Below, in pieces: positions 55,166 through 63,870 of a DNA stretch of 64,000 nucleotides. The stretch covers positions 496,001-560,000 of the forward strand of contig NZ_CP068046.1 in assembly GCF_016698665.1 (NCBI RefSeq), given 5' to 3'. The notes beneath the pieces are model-generated. The model saw only the letters and a program-made list of their open reading frames with translations, searched no databases and was not told where the DNA came from. The translations under genes and the position numbers were made by a program. Each line of letters begins with the position of its first letter. The first letter of the stretch is position 1. Source of the stretch: Devosia rhizoryzae (GTDB lineage: Bacteria; Pseudomonadota; Alphaproteobacteria; Rhizobiales; Devosiaceae).

Positions 55166-55495
55166 CTAAGAGGCGTCAGTGGACGGGCAGTGGAAAGGCA
55201 GGAAGGTGCTGGCGGCGCCAGCGTTGATCATCAGGATCGAGAGGGCATTGGCGATGTCGAGTTCTTGCGTGGAGCGCGGGCAGGCGGTGCCTTTTTCCGA
55301 GCAGCCGGCGGCGATGAAGTTCTCGTTGGCGGCGATGAAATTGTAGTTGAGGTCATCGCTGCCGAAACGCTCGAGCGCTTCGGTCCAGTAGCTCTCGTAG
55401 AGCCGGCATTTTTCAGCGGGCCAATCGCTTTGGGCAGTCGCCGGTAAGGGGGACGCGAGGGCGAACAGCAGGGCTGCAAGAAGAACGTGCCGCAT
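55166..55495 (-). CDS. Small secreted protein with four cysteines
   Basis: A 109-residue protein: signal peptide MRHVLLAALLFALASPLPATA, then SDWPAEKCRLYESYWTEALERF, ANENFIAAGCSEKGTACPRSTQELDIANALSILMINAG and the ending TFLPFHCP. Four cysteines could form two disulphides. No family recognised, although the DWPxxKCRLY start recurs in alphaproteobacterial secreted hypotheticals. Start at 55495 (MRHVLL), with GGAG six bases upstream; another ATG lies two codons earlier. Confidence 0.72.
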   Translation of the reverse strand: MRHVLLAALLFALASPLPATAQSDWPAEKCRLYESYWTEALERFGSDDLNYNFIAANENFIAAGCSEKGTACPRSTQELDIANALSILMINAGAASTFLPFHCPSTDAS

Positions 55496-55550
55496 CAGCA
55501 TCTCCGGGAGAGACGCTCATGGCGAGCGATTGCGGTGGCGGCAAGGCCGT

Positions 55551-56135
55551 TCAGCCTGCCGTCACCTCATAATCGATCGGCTTGAAGGAGCCGCCATTGC
55601 TGGCGGGAGCTGAGCAGGCGGTGAGGCCGATGATGAGGTCCATCTCGGCGCGGAAGCGGATGTAGTCGCCGGCTTTGCTTTTGGGTGGCAGGACTTTGAA
55701 CTTGCCGGTTGCGCCATCGACGGGGACGTTCATGAAGCAATTGAAGGCGATGGGTATATCGTCTTCGGCTATGCCATAGGGCTCGAGCGCGTGATGGAGG
55801 TTTCCGTGGCAGCCCTGGTGGGGTGGCTCGTTGTCGTAGCAAAGGCGGAAGGTGGCTTCCGAGCAGGGGGTGAGCAGGAAATCGTGGGTTCCGACGGTGT
55901 CCTCGATGATCTCGAGCATGACATTGGAGCGGTTCGAATAAAGCTTGTTGCCGGTGGTGAGGTAGATGGTTTCGGCATAGTCGAGGGTGCGGCCCGAGGA
56001 GATCATCTCGCGCGTGTCGGCTTTGTTGATGGCGAGAAGATCGCCGACTTGGCCGCCGAGCGGATCGTAGACGGTGAGGAGGTTGCCGGCCTTGAGTTCG
56101 AAAGCCGTGCCCGAGCGTGGGTGAATGCGGTGCAT
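55551..56135 (-). CDS. DUF1989-domain protein (urea carboxylase-associated)
   Basis: A 194-residue protein of the DUF1989 family, known as urea carboxylase/allophanate-associated proteins: FELKAGNLLTVYDPLGGQVGDLLAINKADTREMISSGRTLDYAETIYLTTGNKLYSNRSNVMLEII (in parts), HDFLLTPCSEATFRLCYDNEPPHQGCHGNLHHAL and IAFNCFMNVPVDGATGKFKVLPPKSKAGDYI (landmarks). Its cysteines and histidines suggest a metal site. It starts at 56135 with its ATG overlapping the stop of the upstream gene. The partner is a YqcI/YcgG (GntA-like) gene, so the two form an operon that is probably concerned with guanidine or amine metabolism. Confidence 0.88.
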   Translation of the reverse strand: MHRIHPRSGTAFELKAGNLLTVYDPLGGQVGDLLAINKADTREMISSGRTLDYAETIYLTTGNKLYSNRSNVMLEIIEDTVGTHDFLLTPCSEATFRLCYDNEPPHQGCHGNLHHALEPYGIAEDDIPIAFNCFMNVPVDGATGKFKVLPPKSKAGDYIRFRAEMDLIIGLTACSAPASNGGSFKPIDYEVTAG

Positions 56136-56845
56136 CAGTGATCCTCGGCCAGAGCGGCAAGCGGGTCGATGGCCGCCTTGTCTGCCGGGTCGCGGTGATA
56201 GGGGCAGGCCCATTCTTCGGATACGGCGCGACCGCTATATTGGCGGGCTTCGGAAATCGAACCGTGACGGGCGAGCATCGGATTGATGCTACCGGCGAGC
56301 TTTTCGTCGCGATCGAGAATGGACGCGCGCAGCTTTTCGTAGCGGTTCTGCTCGCGCAGGGTTTCGAACTGATCGTGCAGGTTGAAGATCATGGTCGGAT
56401 AGGCAAAGCGGCGGGCTGGTCGGCTGGCGTGGGGGTGAAGGCCGACGACGAAGAAGGCTTCGCCGCCAAAGCTCAGCGAAAAATGGGGATCGTTGGGATC
56501 GGATGAAACACGGGGGTCAGGAGGCTGGCCACGCCAGGCGTCTTTTTCCGTTAGGGACTGGATACGGTCCCACATGAAGCGCTCGAATTCTTTTTCCGTC
56601 AGATCGAGCGGGCCTTCGAAAATCACGGCGAAGCTGGTGAAGAGCGTTTTGTCCTGGGTGTAGTTCCAGGCAAACTGCATAAGCCGGTCCTGGATTTCGA
56701 CATCGTTCCAGGCGCTGTCGATCTGGCGGGCGGTATAGGTGTGGAGCTGACCCTTACCCAGGGCAGACTTGGCGCCGACGCAGGGAAAATTAGGGTCCTG
56801 GATAAAGCTTTGCAGCTCTTGCTCGGTCGTGGAAGACATCAACAT
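56135..56845 (-). CDS. YqcI/YcgG-family protein (GntA-like haem-dependent N-oxygenase)
   Basis: A protein of about 236 residues of the YqcI/YcgG family, which includes GntA, the haem-dependent enzyme that N-hydroxylates an arginine-derived guanidine in guanitoxin synthesis. Family landmarks: FPCVGAKSALGKGQLHTYTARQIDSAWNDVEIQDRLMQFAWNYT (in parts), TSFAVIFEGPLDLTEKEFERFMWDRIQSL, FSLSFGGEAFFVVGLHPHASRPARRFAYPTMIFNLHDQFETLR and RHGSISEARQYSGRAVSEEWACPYH. No other guanitoxin genes are seen, so the actual substrate here is open. The start may be ATG at 56845 or 56839. Confidence 0.87.
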   Translation of the reverse strand: MLMSSTTEQELQSFIQDPNFPCVGAKSALGKGQLHTYTARQIDSAWNDVEIQDRLMQFAWNYTQDKTLFTSFAVIFEGPLDLTEKEFERFMWDRIQSLTEKDAWRGQPPDPRVSSDPNDPHFSLSFGGEAFFVVGLHPHASRPARRFAYPTMIFNLHDQFETLREQNRYEKLRASILDRDEKLAGSINPMLARHGSISEARQYSGRAVSEEWACPYHRDPADKAAIDPLAALAEDH

Positions 56846-57023
56846 TGGCAACTCGACTGTACACGAGCCCCATCAAGGATCGAAGAGCGCGAAGTGTTCC
56901 AAATCGATTGCCGGAACGCCGCTTTGTGATCAGCAAGGCCACCGGATCGTGAAGTCGCGTGCGCAACGATCACGCTGTAGGAGTCTTTAGTTGTTATCCG
57001 ACAAATCCCTATAGGAGTTTGCC

Positions 57024-58238
57024 ATGATATTGTCCTCACGCCTTCTCGCCAGCACCATGCTTTCGGCAGCGCTGCTCGCAACGCCGGTTCTTGCACAACA
57101 AGCCCCGTTCGATGCCGGGCCAGCCAACGCGCCGGACCAGACTCCGGCCTCCGAAAACCAGGCGCGTGCGCCGCAGCCAGACGCTCCCGCATCGGTCACG
57201 AGCGAAGTGGTGGCTGAAGGCCTGCCGCAGCTCTGGTCGCTGGAATTCTTGCCGGACGGCCGAATGCTGGTGACAGCCAAGGAGGGCGCGCTTCATATCG
57301 TGACGCCTGAAGGCGAGGCCACTGAAGTCGAGGGTGAACTGCCAGCGGTGGACTCGGAAGGACAGGGTGGCCTTCTGGATGTTGCGCTGGCCCCGGACTT
57401 CGACACAACGGGACGAATTTATTTCTCGTTTGCCGAACCGCGCGATGACGGCAATGGGACGTCGGTCGCTGCGGCTACGCTGACGTTGGATGAGGCCGGT
57501 GGCGCCAGCGTCTCGGATGTCGAGGTGATCTTCCGGCAGGAGCCGAGCTATGATGGTGGGCTGCATTTTGGCTCGCGCATCGTGCCTAATGAAGATGGCA
57601 CGCTTTACGTGACGGTCGGCGAACGATCGGACGAGCCGATCCGCGACCAGGCGCAGGAACTGGAAAGCGGGCTGGGTAAGATCTTCCGCATCGATGCTGA
57701 AGGTCAGGCCTTGCCGGACAACCCATTTGTCGAGACCGAAGGTGCGCGGCCCGAGATCTGGAGCCTTGGCCACCGCAATGTGCAGGGCGCGACGCTTGAT
57801 GGCGAAGGGCGTCTCTGGACCGCCGAGCATGGTGCGCGGGGCGGCGATGAGCTCAACCGTCCCGAAGCCGGTGTGAACTATGGCTGGCCGGAAGTCACTT
57901 ACGGCATCAACTATGATGGCACCCAGATCGGCGAAGGCGTGACGCAGAATGCTGAAACCGTGCAGCCGGTTTATTATTGGGACCCGGTGATCGCGCCTTC
58001 TGGCATGGCCTATTATGAGGGCGACGAATTCCCTGAATGGCAGGGTGCGTTCCTGATCGGCGGATTGCAAGCGCTCGGCGTGGTCGTGCTGCATATGGAC
58101 GGCGACCAGGTAGCGTTCGAGGAACGCGTGCCGCTTGAAGCGCGTATTCGCGACGTCAAGGTCGGTCCAGATGGGGCGGTCTATGCCGTCACCGATGACA
58201 GCAGTTCGAGCATCATCCGCCTGACGCATGGCCGCTAA
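57024..58238 (+). CDS. PQQ-dependent sugar dehydrogenase (soluble aldose/Asd-type)
   Basis: A 404-residue periplasmic protein. The signal peptide is MILSSRLLASTMLSAALLATPVLAQ, then a Pro/Ala-rich linker. The six-bladed beta-propeller of the glucose/sorbosone dehydrogenase family starts near 60: LWSLEFLPDGRMLVTAKEGAL, GQGGLLDVALAPDFDTTGRIYFSF, the PQQ-site His in YDGGLHFGSRIV, SLGHRNVQGATLDGEGRLWTAEHGARGGDELN and the C-terminal RIRDVKVGPDGAVYAVTD. The family oxidises aldoses with PQQ and calcium, but members vary in substrate. A terminator (TTCG loop) follows immediately. Expression is separate from neighbours. Confidence 0.93.
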   Translation: MILSSRLLASTMLSAALLATPVLAQQAPFDAGPANAPDQTPASENQARAPQPDAPASVTSEVVAEGLPQLWSLEFLPDGRMLVTAKEGALHIVTPEGEATEVEGELPAVDSEGQGGLLDVALAPDFDTTGRIYFSFAEPRDDGNGTSVAAATLTLDEAGGASVSDVEVIFRQEPSYDGGLHFGSRIVPNEDGTLYVTVGERSDEPIRDQAQELESGLGKIFRIDAEGQALPDNPFVETEGARPEIWSLGHRNVQGATLDGEGRLWTAEHGARGGDELNRPEAGVNYGWPEVTYGINYDGTQIGEGVTQNAETVQPVYYWDPVIAPSGMAYYEGDEFPEWQGAFLIGGLQALGVVVLHMDGDQVAFEERVPLEARIRDVKVGPDGAVYAVTDDSSSSIIRLTHGR

Positions 58239-58244
58239 AACAGA

Positions 58245-58271
58245 AAGCCCCTCTTCGGAGGGGCTTTTTTC
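58245..58271 (+). terminator. Intrinsic terminator
   Basis: AAGCCCCTC, TTCG, GAGGGGCTT and a T run, directly after the sugar dehydrogenase and just before the convergent response-regulator gene, so it may serve both strands. Confidence 0.9.
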
Positions 58272-58640
58272 TTACGCGGCGCGAGCGATGCGCTGGCTTT
58301 CCAAAGCCGCAACAATGTCTTCGACGCGGTAAGGTTTTGGGAGAAACACGGCGCCTGTGGGAAGGTCTTCCCGGCTGGGACGGACGCCTGCCGAAACGAC
58401 GACGATCGGAAGGCCGGGGCGGGAACGGGCTGCCAAGCGTGCCAGCTGCAATCCGTCGTAGGCGCCCGGAAGTTCGATATCGGTGATGAGCCCGGCAATG
58501 TTATCGCCGAGCAGGCTTGCTGCGCCGCTGGCCGTGGTCACCGGCAACGGCTCGAGGCCGAAATCGACAAGGCTGTCGACCAGATCAAGAAGCAGGATGA
58601 CTTCGTCTTCGACGACGAGAACACGACCGCTCTTACCCAT
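58272..58640 (-). CDS. Single-domain response regulator
   Basis: A 122-residue stand-alone receiver: VLVVEDEVILLLDLVDSLVDFG (acidic pair), LITDIELPGAYDGLQLARL (phospho-acceptor Asp in the D of TDIELP), VVSAGVRPSRED (Ser/Thr position) and FLPKPYRVEDIVAAL (Lys). No output domain, as in the Sma0114/CheY-like single-domain regulators. No kinase is adjacent. Start at 58640 (MGKSGRVLVVEDE) with AGGGGG eight bases upstream. Confidence 0.9.
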   Translation of the reverse strand: MGKSGRVLVVEDEVILLLDLVDSLVDFGLEPLPVTTASGAASLLGDNIAGLITDIELPGAYDGLQLARLAARSRPGLPIVVVSAGVRPSREDLPTGAVFLPKPYRVEDIVAALESQRIARAA

Positions 58641-58763
58641 TTGCACTACCCCCTGATTATCCACGACAAGGAAAGGTGGGCCGGGCCGCATTCGTTGCGC
58701 CCCAAACTTGCATGGCTGCCAGTATGGTTAGCAATTGGTTCAAATTGTGTGGATGGGCGCCGT

Positions 58764-59870
58764 TCAGAGCTGCGCGCGGTAGAGGGCGACGCGAATGCCG
58801 CCATGGAGAACCGGCGGCAGCATGGGCTCGAAGCGGAGGCCCGTGGCTTCGGCCAGTTGCCGGTCTGCAGTGATGATGCCAACGCGCCAGCCGCCAAAAC
58901 GGTTCTTGAGCACTGTGCCCAAGGTGCGGTGAACGGCGATCAGCGGGCCCTTGGAGCCGATGCGACTGCCGTAAGGCGGGTTGAGGATGACGAGACCAGG
59001 CGGGCCTTCGGGCGGCGTCAGGTCTTGAAGCGACTTTTGTTCGAAGCGGGTCCAGGCGGTCACGCCGGAGCGCGCAGCGTTTTCGGCGGCCATGCGGATG
59101 GCGCCCGGGTCCCGGTCGGAACCGTAGAAGAGAATCGATGGCACCTGGGGCGTGGCAGAGGCGCGGAGTGCGGCCCAAGCTTGGGCGTCGTAGCTGGGAA
59201 GCAGTTCGAAGGCGAAGGGGCGCTCGCGGCCCGGCAGGAGACCCGCGGCGATTTCGGCAGCTTCGATGGGAAAAGTGCCCGAGCCGCACATCGGATCAAG
59301 AATTGGCTCGGTGCCGGTGAACCCGCATTGCGCCAAGAACATTGCGGCCATGGTTTCACGCATCGGCGCCTTGTTGACCGCTTCCTTGAAGCCGCGCTTG
59401 TGCAGCGAGGCGCCGGTTGTGTCGACGCTGATGGTAACGAGGTCGTCTTCGATGCGCACCATGATGCGAAGGTCTGCCGTTTCGCTGATGGGAGCGCCGA
59501 GCGTTTCGGCTATGGTGGTGGCGACACGCTGGGCGGCGGCTTTGTCGTGGTAGATGCGCGAGCGCTTGCAGCTGGCTTCGACATGGATGGGCATGTCCGG
59601 GCGGAGCCAATTGGCCCAGGGCAGCTTGCGCGCGGACTTGTCGAGCTTTGCGAGGTGGACGGAGCGGAAGCTCGCGAGCCGGGCGAGGACACGGGTGGCG
59701 CCGCGCAGGGTGAGGTTGGCGCGCCAGACATCGGGCCAGCTGCCCATGAAGGCAACGCCGCCATCGGTGACCTTTGCATCGGCAAAGCCGGCGGCGCGGG
59801 CCTCGTCGCAAAGCGGCGCTTCCAGGCCCGGCGTGGCGACAAGGTAGATTTCGAAGGGCTCTGCAGTCAT
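58764..59870 (-). CDS. THUMP-domain class I SAM-dependent RNA methyltransferase (RlmL/YpsC-like)
   Basis: A 368-residue methyltransferase that probably modifies a guanine in 23S rRNA or tRNA. The N-terminal THUMP region at about 40-160 contains ARKLPWANWLRPDMPIHVEASCKRSRIYH and ISVDTTGASLHKRGFK. The catalytic part shows ILDPMCGSGTFPIEAAEIA (SAM motif I), FYGSDRDPGAIRMAAENAARSG and the catalytic NPPYGSR motif at about 300. It corresponds to the shorter, single-domain relatives of E. coli RlmL. The gene is free-standing and convergent with nothing close by. Confidence 0.92.
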   Translation of the reverse strand: MTAEPFEIYLVATPGLEAPLCDEARAAGFADAKVTDGGVAFMGSWPDVWRANLTLRGATRVLARLASFRSVHLAKLDKSARKLPWANWLRPDMPIHVEASCKRSRIYHDKAAAQRVATTIAETLGAPISETADLRIMVRIEDDLVTISVDTTGASLHKRGFKEAVNKAPMRETMAAMFLAQCGFTGTEPILDPMCGSGTFPIEAAEIAAGLLPGRERPFAFELLPSYDAQAWAALRASATPQVPSILFYGSDRDPGAIRMAAENAARSGVTAWTRFEQKSLQDLTPPEGPPGLVILNPPYGSRIGSKGPLIAVHRTLGTVLKNRFGGWRVGIITADRQLAEATGLRFEPMLPPVLHGGIRVALYRAQL

Positions 59871-59981
59871 GGGCGAGGCTTAGCCGCAGGGGCGCTGGCT
59901 GGCAATGGCAGGGCGGGGTTGGTTTTCCATCGGCAATAGCCGATATAAGCGGGCAGAACGATCAACAATGCGAGTCTTGTA

Positions 59982-60854
59982 ATGTTCGACGCAGAATACG
60001 TGCCGCCAAAGGTTTGGAAGTGGGAACCCGGTAATGGCGGGGCCTTTGCCAGCATCAACCGGCCGACGGCCGGCGCGCAGCGCGAGGTGGAGTTGCCGCG
60101 CGGCGAGCACAAGCTGCAGCTTCATTCGCTGGCGACGCCAAACGGGCAGAAGGTCACCATCATGCTCGAGGAGCTGTTGGCTGCCGGGCATGACGCCGAA
60201 TACGACGCCTACCTGATCAATATCGGCAAAGGCGACCAGTTCGGTTCGGGTTTCGTCGAGATCAATCCGAATTCCAAGATTCCCGCTATGATCGACTACG
60301 GACCGGCAAAGCCAATCCGTTTGTTCGAGAGCGGGTCGATTCTGGTTTATCTCGCCGATAAGTTCGACGCATTCCTCAGCAAGGATGTGGCGCAGCGGGC
60401 GGAGACGATGAACTGGCTGTTCTGGCAGATGGGCAGCGCGCCGTTTCTGGGCGGCGGCTTTGGGCACTTCTTTGCGTACGCGCCGACCAAGATCCAGTAC
60501 GCAATCGACCGCTATGCGATGGAAGCCAAGCGCCAGCTCGACGTGCTCGACCGGCAGTTGGGGAACCATGAATATGTTTCGGGCAGCGAATATACCGTCG
60601 CCGACATGGCGATCTGGCCCTGGTATGGCGGGCTGGTGCTGGGTCGCGCCTATAATGCCGCCGAATTCCTCGACGTCGAGAGCTACAAGAATGTGGTGCG
60701 CTGGGCCAAGCAGTTGGATGCGCGCGAAGCGGTAAAGCGCGGCCGGATCATTCTTGCGGGGCAGGGGCCGGAAGACGAGATCGTCACCGAACGGCACTCG
60801 GCTGCTGACGTGGACAAGGTCATGGAAGTGCGCCGGGAGCGCGGCACGATCTAA
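59982..60854 (+). CDS. yghU: YghU-type glutathione S-transferase (GSH-dependent disulphide-bond oxidoreductase)
   Basis: A 290-residue GST-superfamily protein, long like E. coli YghU (288). The N-terminal extension MFDAEYVPPKVWKWEPGNGGAFASINRPTAGA leads to the thioredoxin-like domain with LHSLATPNGQKVTIMLEELLA, FVEINPNSKIPAMID (cis-Pro) and LFESGSILVYLADKF, followed by a GST C-terminal helical domain from about 125 (MNWLFWQMGSAPFLGGGFGHFFAYAP, FVSGSEYTVADMAIWPW). It reduces mixed disulphides with glutathione. A hairpin follows the gene. No redox partner is adjacent. Confidence 0.95.
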   Translation: MFDAEYVPPKVWKWEPGNGGAFASINRPTAGAQREVELPRGEHKLQLHSLATPNGQKVTIMLEELLAAGHDAEYDAYLINIGKGDQFGSGFVEINPNSKIPAMIDYGPAKPIRLFESGSILVYLADKFDAFLSKDVAQRAETMNWLFWQMGSAPFLGGGFGHFFAYAPTKIQYAIDRYAMEAKRQLDVLDRQLGNHEYVSGSEYTVADMAIWPWYGGLVLGRAYNAAEFLDVESYKNVVRWAKQLDAREAVKRGRIILAGQGPEDEIVTERHSAADVDKVMEVRRERGTI

Positions 60855-60862
60855 AATACCTG

Positions 60863-60888
60863 AGCGGGTCAGCAAAAACTGGCCCGCT
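60863..60888 (+). terminator. Intrinsic terminator
   Basis: GAGCGGGTCAG, CAAAAA loop, CTGGCCCGCTC with one G-T pair, after yghU. No T run, so efficiency is doubtful. Confidence 0.6.
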
Positions 60889-60920
60889 CATTCGTCGTAA
60901 GGGCAGAGCAGGAGGATGCG

Positions 60921-61313
60921 ATGCGATTTATGGCACTTGTTTATTTCGAACCTGGAGCGATGGACCACCTTACGCCCGAAGATTTGCGGCTCTTGGATGA
61001 CGCGACGATCCGGCACGATCGCAAGTTGCGGGACAGCGGGCACCTGATCTTTGCCTCGCCGCTCGCCGCGCTCGAGACGGCGCGTTCGTTGCGCAATGTC
61101 GATGGCGAGTTGATCACCATGGATGGCCCCTATAGCGAAGTCAAAGAAGTGGTCGGCGGCTTCCTGCTGCTGCAGGCGGAAAGCATCGGCGAGTTGACGC
61201 CTCTGTTTGAGGACGATCCGATCCTCCGATACGGCCGGATGGAGATCCGGCCGCTAGTGGTACACACGCATAGCGAAACCGGCGAGGGCAGGCCCGACTT
61301 CGCGCTTCGCTAG
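60921..61313 (+). CDS. YciI-family protein
   Basis: A 130-residue protein of the YciI/DGPF ferredoxin-like-fold family: MRFMALVYFEPGAMDHLTPEDL at the N terminus, RHDRKLRDSGHLIFASPLAA, the DGPYSEVKEVVGGFLLLQAES core (the DGPF-like motif) and LFEDDPILRYGRMEIRPLV. These proteins often pair with ECF sigma factors, but none is adjacent. Function unknown. A ribosome binding site GGAGG precedes the ATG. Its stop lies four bases from the convergent next gene. Confidence 0.9.
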   Translation: MRFMALVYFEPGAMDHLTPEDLRLLDDATIRHDRKLRDSGHLIFASPLAALETARSLRNVDGELITMDGPYSEVKEVVGGFLLLQAESIGELTPLFEDDPILRYGRMEIRPLVVHTHSETGEGRPDFALR

Positions 61314-61316
61314 GCG

Positions 61317-61757
61317 CTAGTTGTTGATCGAGAAAATGCCCCAGTAGGTTTCTTCGCAGGCATCGTCGACGCAGAAGTTGCTCAGCCACATCGCGCCGTT
61401 GCCGATGCCCACGCCTTCGGAGGTAACGATCAGGTCGGCAACGTCCTGTTCCAGCAGTGCCTGAAGTGTTTCAGGGCTGACCAGGGTGTCGAAGTTGTCG
61501 AGCAGGTCCTGTTCTTCGAGAACATCATAGCTCTCGCCATTGGCGTTCACGAGCAGCGGGTAGTTGGCATATTGGGCGATCGTCGTCGGATCGCCGAACA
61601 TGGCAGCGTCCTGAAGCGCCGAGAACAGCTCGAAAAAGCCGTCGGCATCGCCCTGAATGTCTTCGATCTGCTGATAGACTTCCTCTTCCTGCGCAAGAGC
61701 AGGCGCGGCGACAGCAAGCACGAAGGCGATAGAAAGGGCAGTGAGGCGAAGGGCCAT
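61317..61757 (-). CDS. Secreted hypothetical protein
   Basis: A 146-residue protein: signal peptide MALRLTALSIAFVLAVAAPALA, then YQQIEDIQGDADGFFELFSALQDAAMFGDPTTIAQYANYPLLVNANGESYDVLEEQDLLDNFDTLV and VADLIVTSEGVGIGNGAMWLSNFCVDDACEETYWGIFSINN (landmarks). The pattern suggests a SnoaL/NTF2-like fold with two late cysteines. Acidic overall; unknown function. Start at 61757 with GGAAC six bases upstream. It is divergent from motA. Confidence 0.75.
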   Translation of the reverse strand: MALRLTALSIAFVLAVAAPALAQEEEVYQQIEDIQGDADGFFELFSALQDAAMFGDPTTIAQYANYPLLVNANGESYDVLEEQDLLDNFDTLVSPETLQALLEQDVADLIVTSEGVGIGNGAMWLSNFCVDDACEETYWGIFSINN

Positions 61758-61935
61758 GGGATGTTCCAGTGGACGCGCGATGGATGGTGCCGCCATGAGC
61801 CTCTGAAACAAGGAGGAAGGCAAGGGGGCAGGGCGATCAAATACACCCGGTGTTAAGCCTAACCGCGCATTATCGCCGTGCGGCCGAGGCTTTTCCCCCG
61901 GACGCGCGTGCTGCGTTCGAATTCGAGTGTGCGTT

Positions 61936-62799
61936 ATGCGTCTGATTGTCGGTGTGATTGTCGTCTTCGCCTGCGTCTTTGGCGGCTATCTCGGCGTCGG
62001 CGGGCACATGGAAGTGCTGTGGCAGCCGTTTGAATTCCTGATCATCCTTGGCGCGGCTATAGGCGCCTTTATCATTGCCAATGGCGGACCGGTGCTCAAA
62101 GGCGTGCCGGCGATGTTCGGGACACTGTTCAAGGGCCCGAAATATAGCAAGACGGCCTATCTCGAACTGCTGGGCCTGCAATTTTCGATGTTCAAGCTGG
62201 TGCAGCAGAAGGGCATTCTGGGCATCGAACCGCATATCGAGGACCCGCATAACTCGTCCTTGTTCAACGCCTTTCCCACTTTCGCCAAGAACCACCACGC
62301 GGTGGAGTTTGTCTGCGACTACATGCGCATGGTGACCATGGGGTCCAACAATGTGCATGAGATGGAAGCATTGATGGACGAGGAGCTCGAAACCCACCAT
62401 CAGGAGCAGGAGCGCATGGTTTCGGCCATGCAGGCGCTGGCTGACGGGACGCCGGCTTTGGGCATCGTCGCGGCCGTTCTGGGCGTGATCCATACGATGG
62501 GCGCGATTGCCGAGCCGCCGGAAGTTCTGGGCCACATGATCGGTGGCGCACTCGTGGGTACGTTCTTTGGCGTGTTCGTCGCCTATGGCTTCTTTTCGCC
62601 CTTCGCGCAGTCGCTGAAGAACACGTTTGAGGCGGAATCCAAGTATTTCCTGTCGCTCAAGGTGGGCCTTCTCGCCCATATCGGCGGGCAGCCGCCGGTG
62701 ATGGCGATCGAGTTCGCGCGCAAGGCGCTGATGAGCGAAGTCCGCCCGACCTTTGTCGAGGTCGAGGCCGCCACTGCTGCCCTGCCGGCAACGGCATAA
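61936..62799 (+). CDS. motA: MotA, flagellar stator subunit
   Basis: Proton-channel subunit of the flagellar motor. 287 residues of the MotA/TolQ/ExbB family. Four helices are visible: RLIVGVIVVFACVFGGYLGV, PFEFLIILGAAIGAFIIAN, PALGIVAAVLGVIHTMGAIA (containing the conserved Pro after helix three) and HMIGGALVGTFFGVFVAYGF. The cytoplasmic loop between helices two and three contains the charged residues that contact FliG. ATG at 61936 preferred; a GTG three codons earlier is in frame. motB follows 12 bases later in the same operon. Confidence 0.95.
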   Translation: MRLIVGVIVVFACVFGGYLGVGGHMEVLWQPFEFLIILGAAIGAFIIANGGPVLKGVPAMFGTLFKGPKYSKTAYLELLGLQFSMFKLVQQKGILGIEPHIEDPHNSSLFNAFPTFAKNHHAVEFVCDYMRMVTMGSNNVHEMEALMDEELETHHQEQERMVSAMQALADGTPALGIVAAVLGVIHTMGAIAEPPEVLGHMIGGALVGTFFGVFVAYGFFSPFAQSLKNTFEAESKYFLSLKVGLLAHIGGQPPVMAIEFARKALMSEVRPTFVEVEAATAALPATA

Positions 62800-62811
62800 G
62801 GACGTCGGGCC

Positions 62812-63732
62812 ATGGCGCAGTACGATCAGCCGATCATCATCAAGAAGGTCAAGAAGAAGGGGCACGCCCACCATGGCGGCGCCTGGAAGATCGCTTATGC
62901 GGACTTCGTGACCGCGATGATGGCGTTCTTCCTGCTGCTGTGGCTGATCAGCATGACGACGCCGGAGCAGAAGCAGGGTCTTGCCGACTACTTCGCGCCC
63001 GCCGCGCTCAGCGTCACCACCAGCGGCGCCGGCGGGGTCATGGGCGGCAATGCCATGGACAATTCGGGCAACCGGATGTCGGGCTCGTCGGCCGATGTGA
63101 TCGAGGCCAAGCCAGCTTCGCCGCAGAGTTCGGACGAGGGAACCACCGAGACCCATATCGGCGGCCCGGCGCGCCAGCAGGGCAGCGAGCAGAAGGCTTC
63201 GAGCGACAGCGAGTTCAACCTGCAATCGCTCGACAGCGAGGCCTTCCACAGTGCTGCGGCCAGCATCAAGCAGGCCTGGCAGTCGCTGCCGGAACTGACG
63301 CCCTTCATGGACAACCTCCTCATCGAAGAGACCGAAGAGGGGCTCGATATCCAGATCGTCGACCAGCAAGGCCGGCCGATGTTTCCGGAAGGATCGAAAT
63401 TCCCGCTGGAGCCGACCCGAGCGGCAATCGCGGCCATCGCGCCGGTCTTGCAGCAGCTTAACGCGCAGGTAACGGTCTCGGGCCATACCGCAGCAGGTGG
63501 GCGCTATGATAATCCCCGCTATGGGCCATGGGAGTTGTCGGCGGACCGGGCCAATGTCGTGCGTTCGATCCTGGGGGAGTTCGGGATGAGCGACGACCGG
63601 GTAAAATCGGTGATCGGACGGTCGACGGACGAACCCTTTTTCCCCAACGACCCCTATATGGCCGCCAATGAGCGGGTGCGGATCACCGTGTTGCACGCGC
63701 CGCCCCCGGTTCCGGTCGGGCTCAAGCCATAA
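62812..63732 (+). CDS. motB: MotB, flagellar stator subunit
   Basis: Partner of MotA that anchors the stator to peptidoglycan. 306 residues. The N-terminal helix is WKIAYADFVTAMMAFFLLLWL, with the essential proton-carrying Asp at 31 (E. coli Asp 32). A long linker rich in Ser/Gly/Thr follows (about 60-150), then the OmpA-like peptidoglycan-binding domain at about 185-295: LNAQVTVSGHTAAGGRYDN, WELSADRANVVRSIL and ANERVRITVLH. The linker is longer than in E. coli MotB, as usual in alphaproteobacteria. It directly follows motA. Confidence 0.95.
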   Translation: MAQYDQPIIIKKVKKKGHAHHGGAWKIAYADFVTAMMAFFLLLWLISMTTPEQKQGLADYFAPAALSVTTSGAGGVMGGNAMDNSGNRMSGSSADVIEAKPASPQSSDEGTTETHIGGPARQQGSEQKASSDSEFNLQSLDSEAFHSAAASIKQAWQSLPELTPFMDNLLIEETEEGLDIQIVDQQGRPMFPEGSKFPLEPTRAAIAAIAPVLQQLNAQVTVSGHTAAGGRYDNPRYGPWELSADRANVVRSILGEFGMSDDRVKSVIGRSTDEPFFPNDPYMAANERVRITVLHAPPPVPVGLKP

Positions 63733-63870
63733 ACGTGTGGTTACGTCGAGTTAACCGTGGCAGCTGATGTGATGGCTGAACAACGGCGGCACCATCCCAG
63801 GTGAATGATTTGCGCTAGGGTTTAACCGTAAGGTGTTTCCAACGCGGCAGAAGCCGCCTTGGGAGTTCCT

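Noticed and set aside
57036..58229. Minus-strand frame opposite the sugar dehydrogenase
   Set aside because: Shadow of the plus-strand propeller gene, which has a signal peptide, motifs and terminator.
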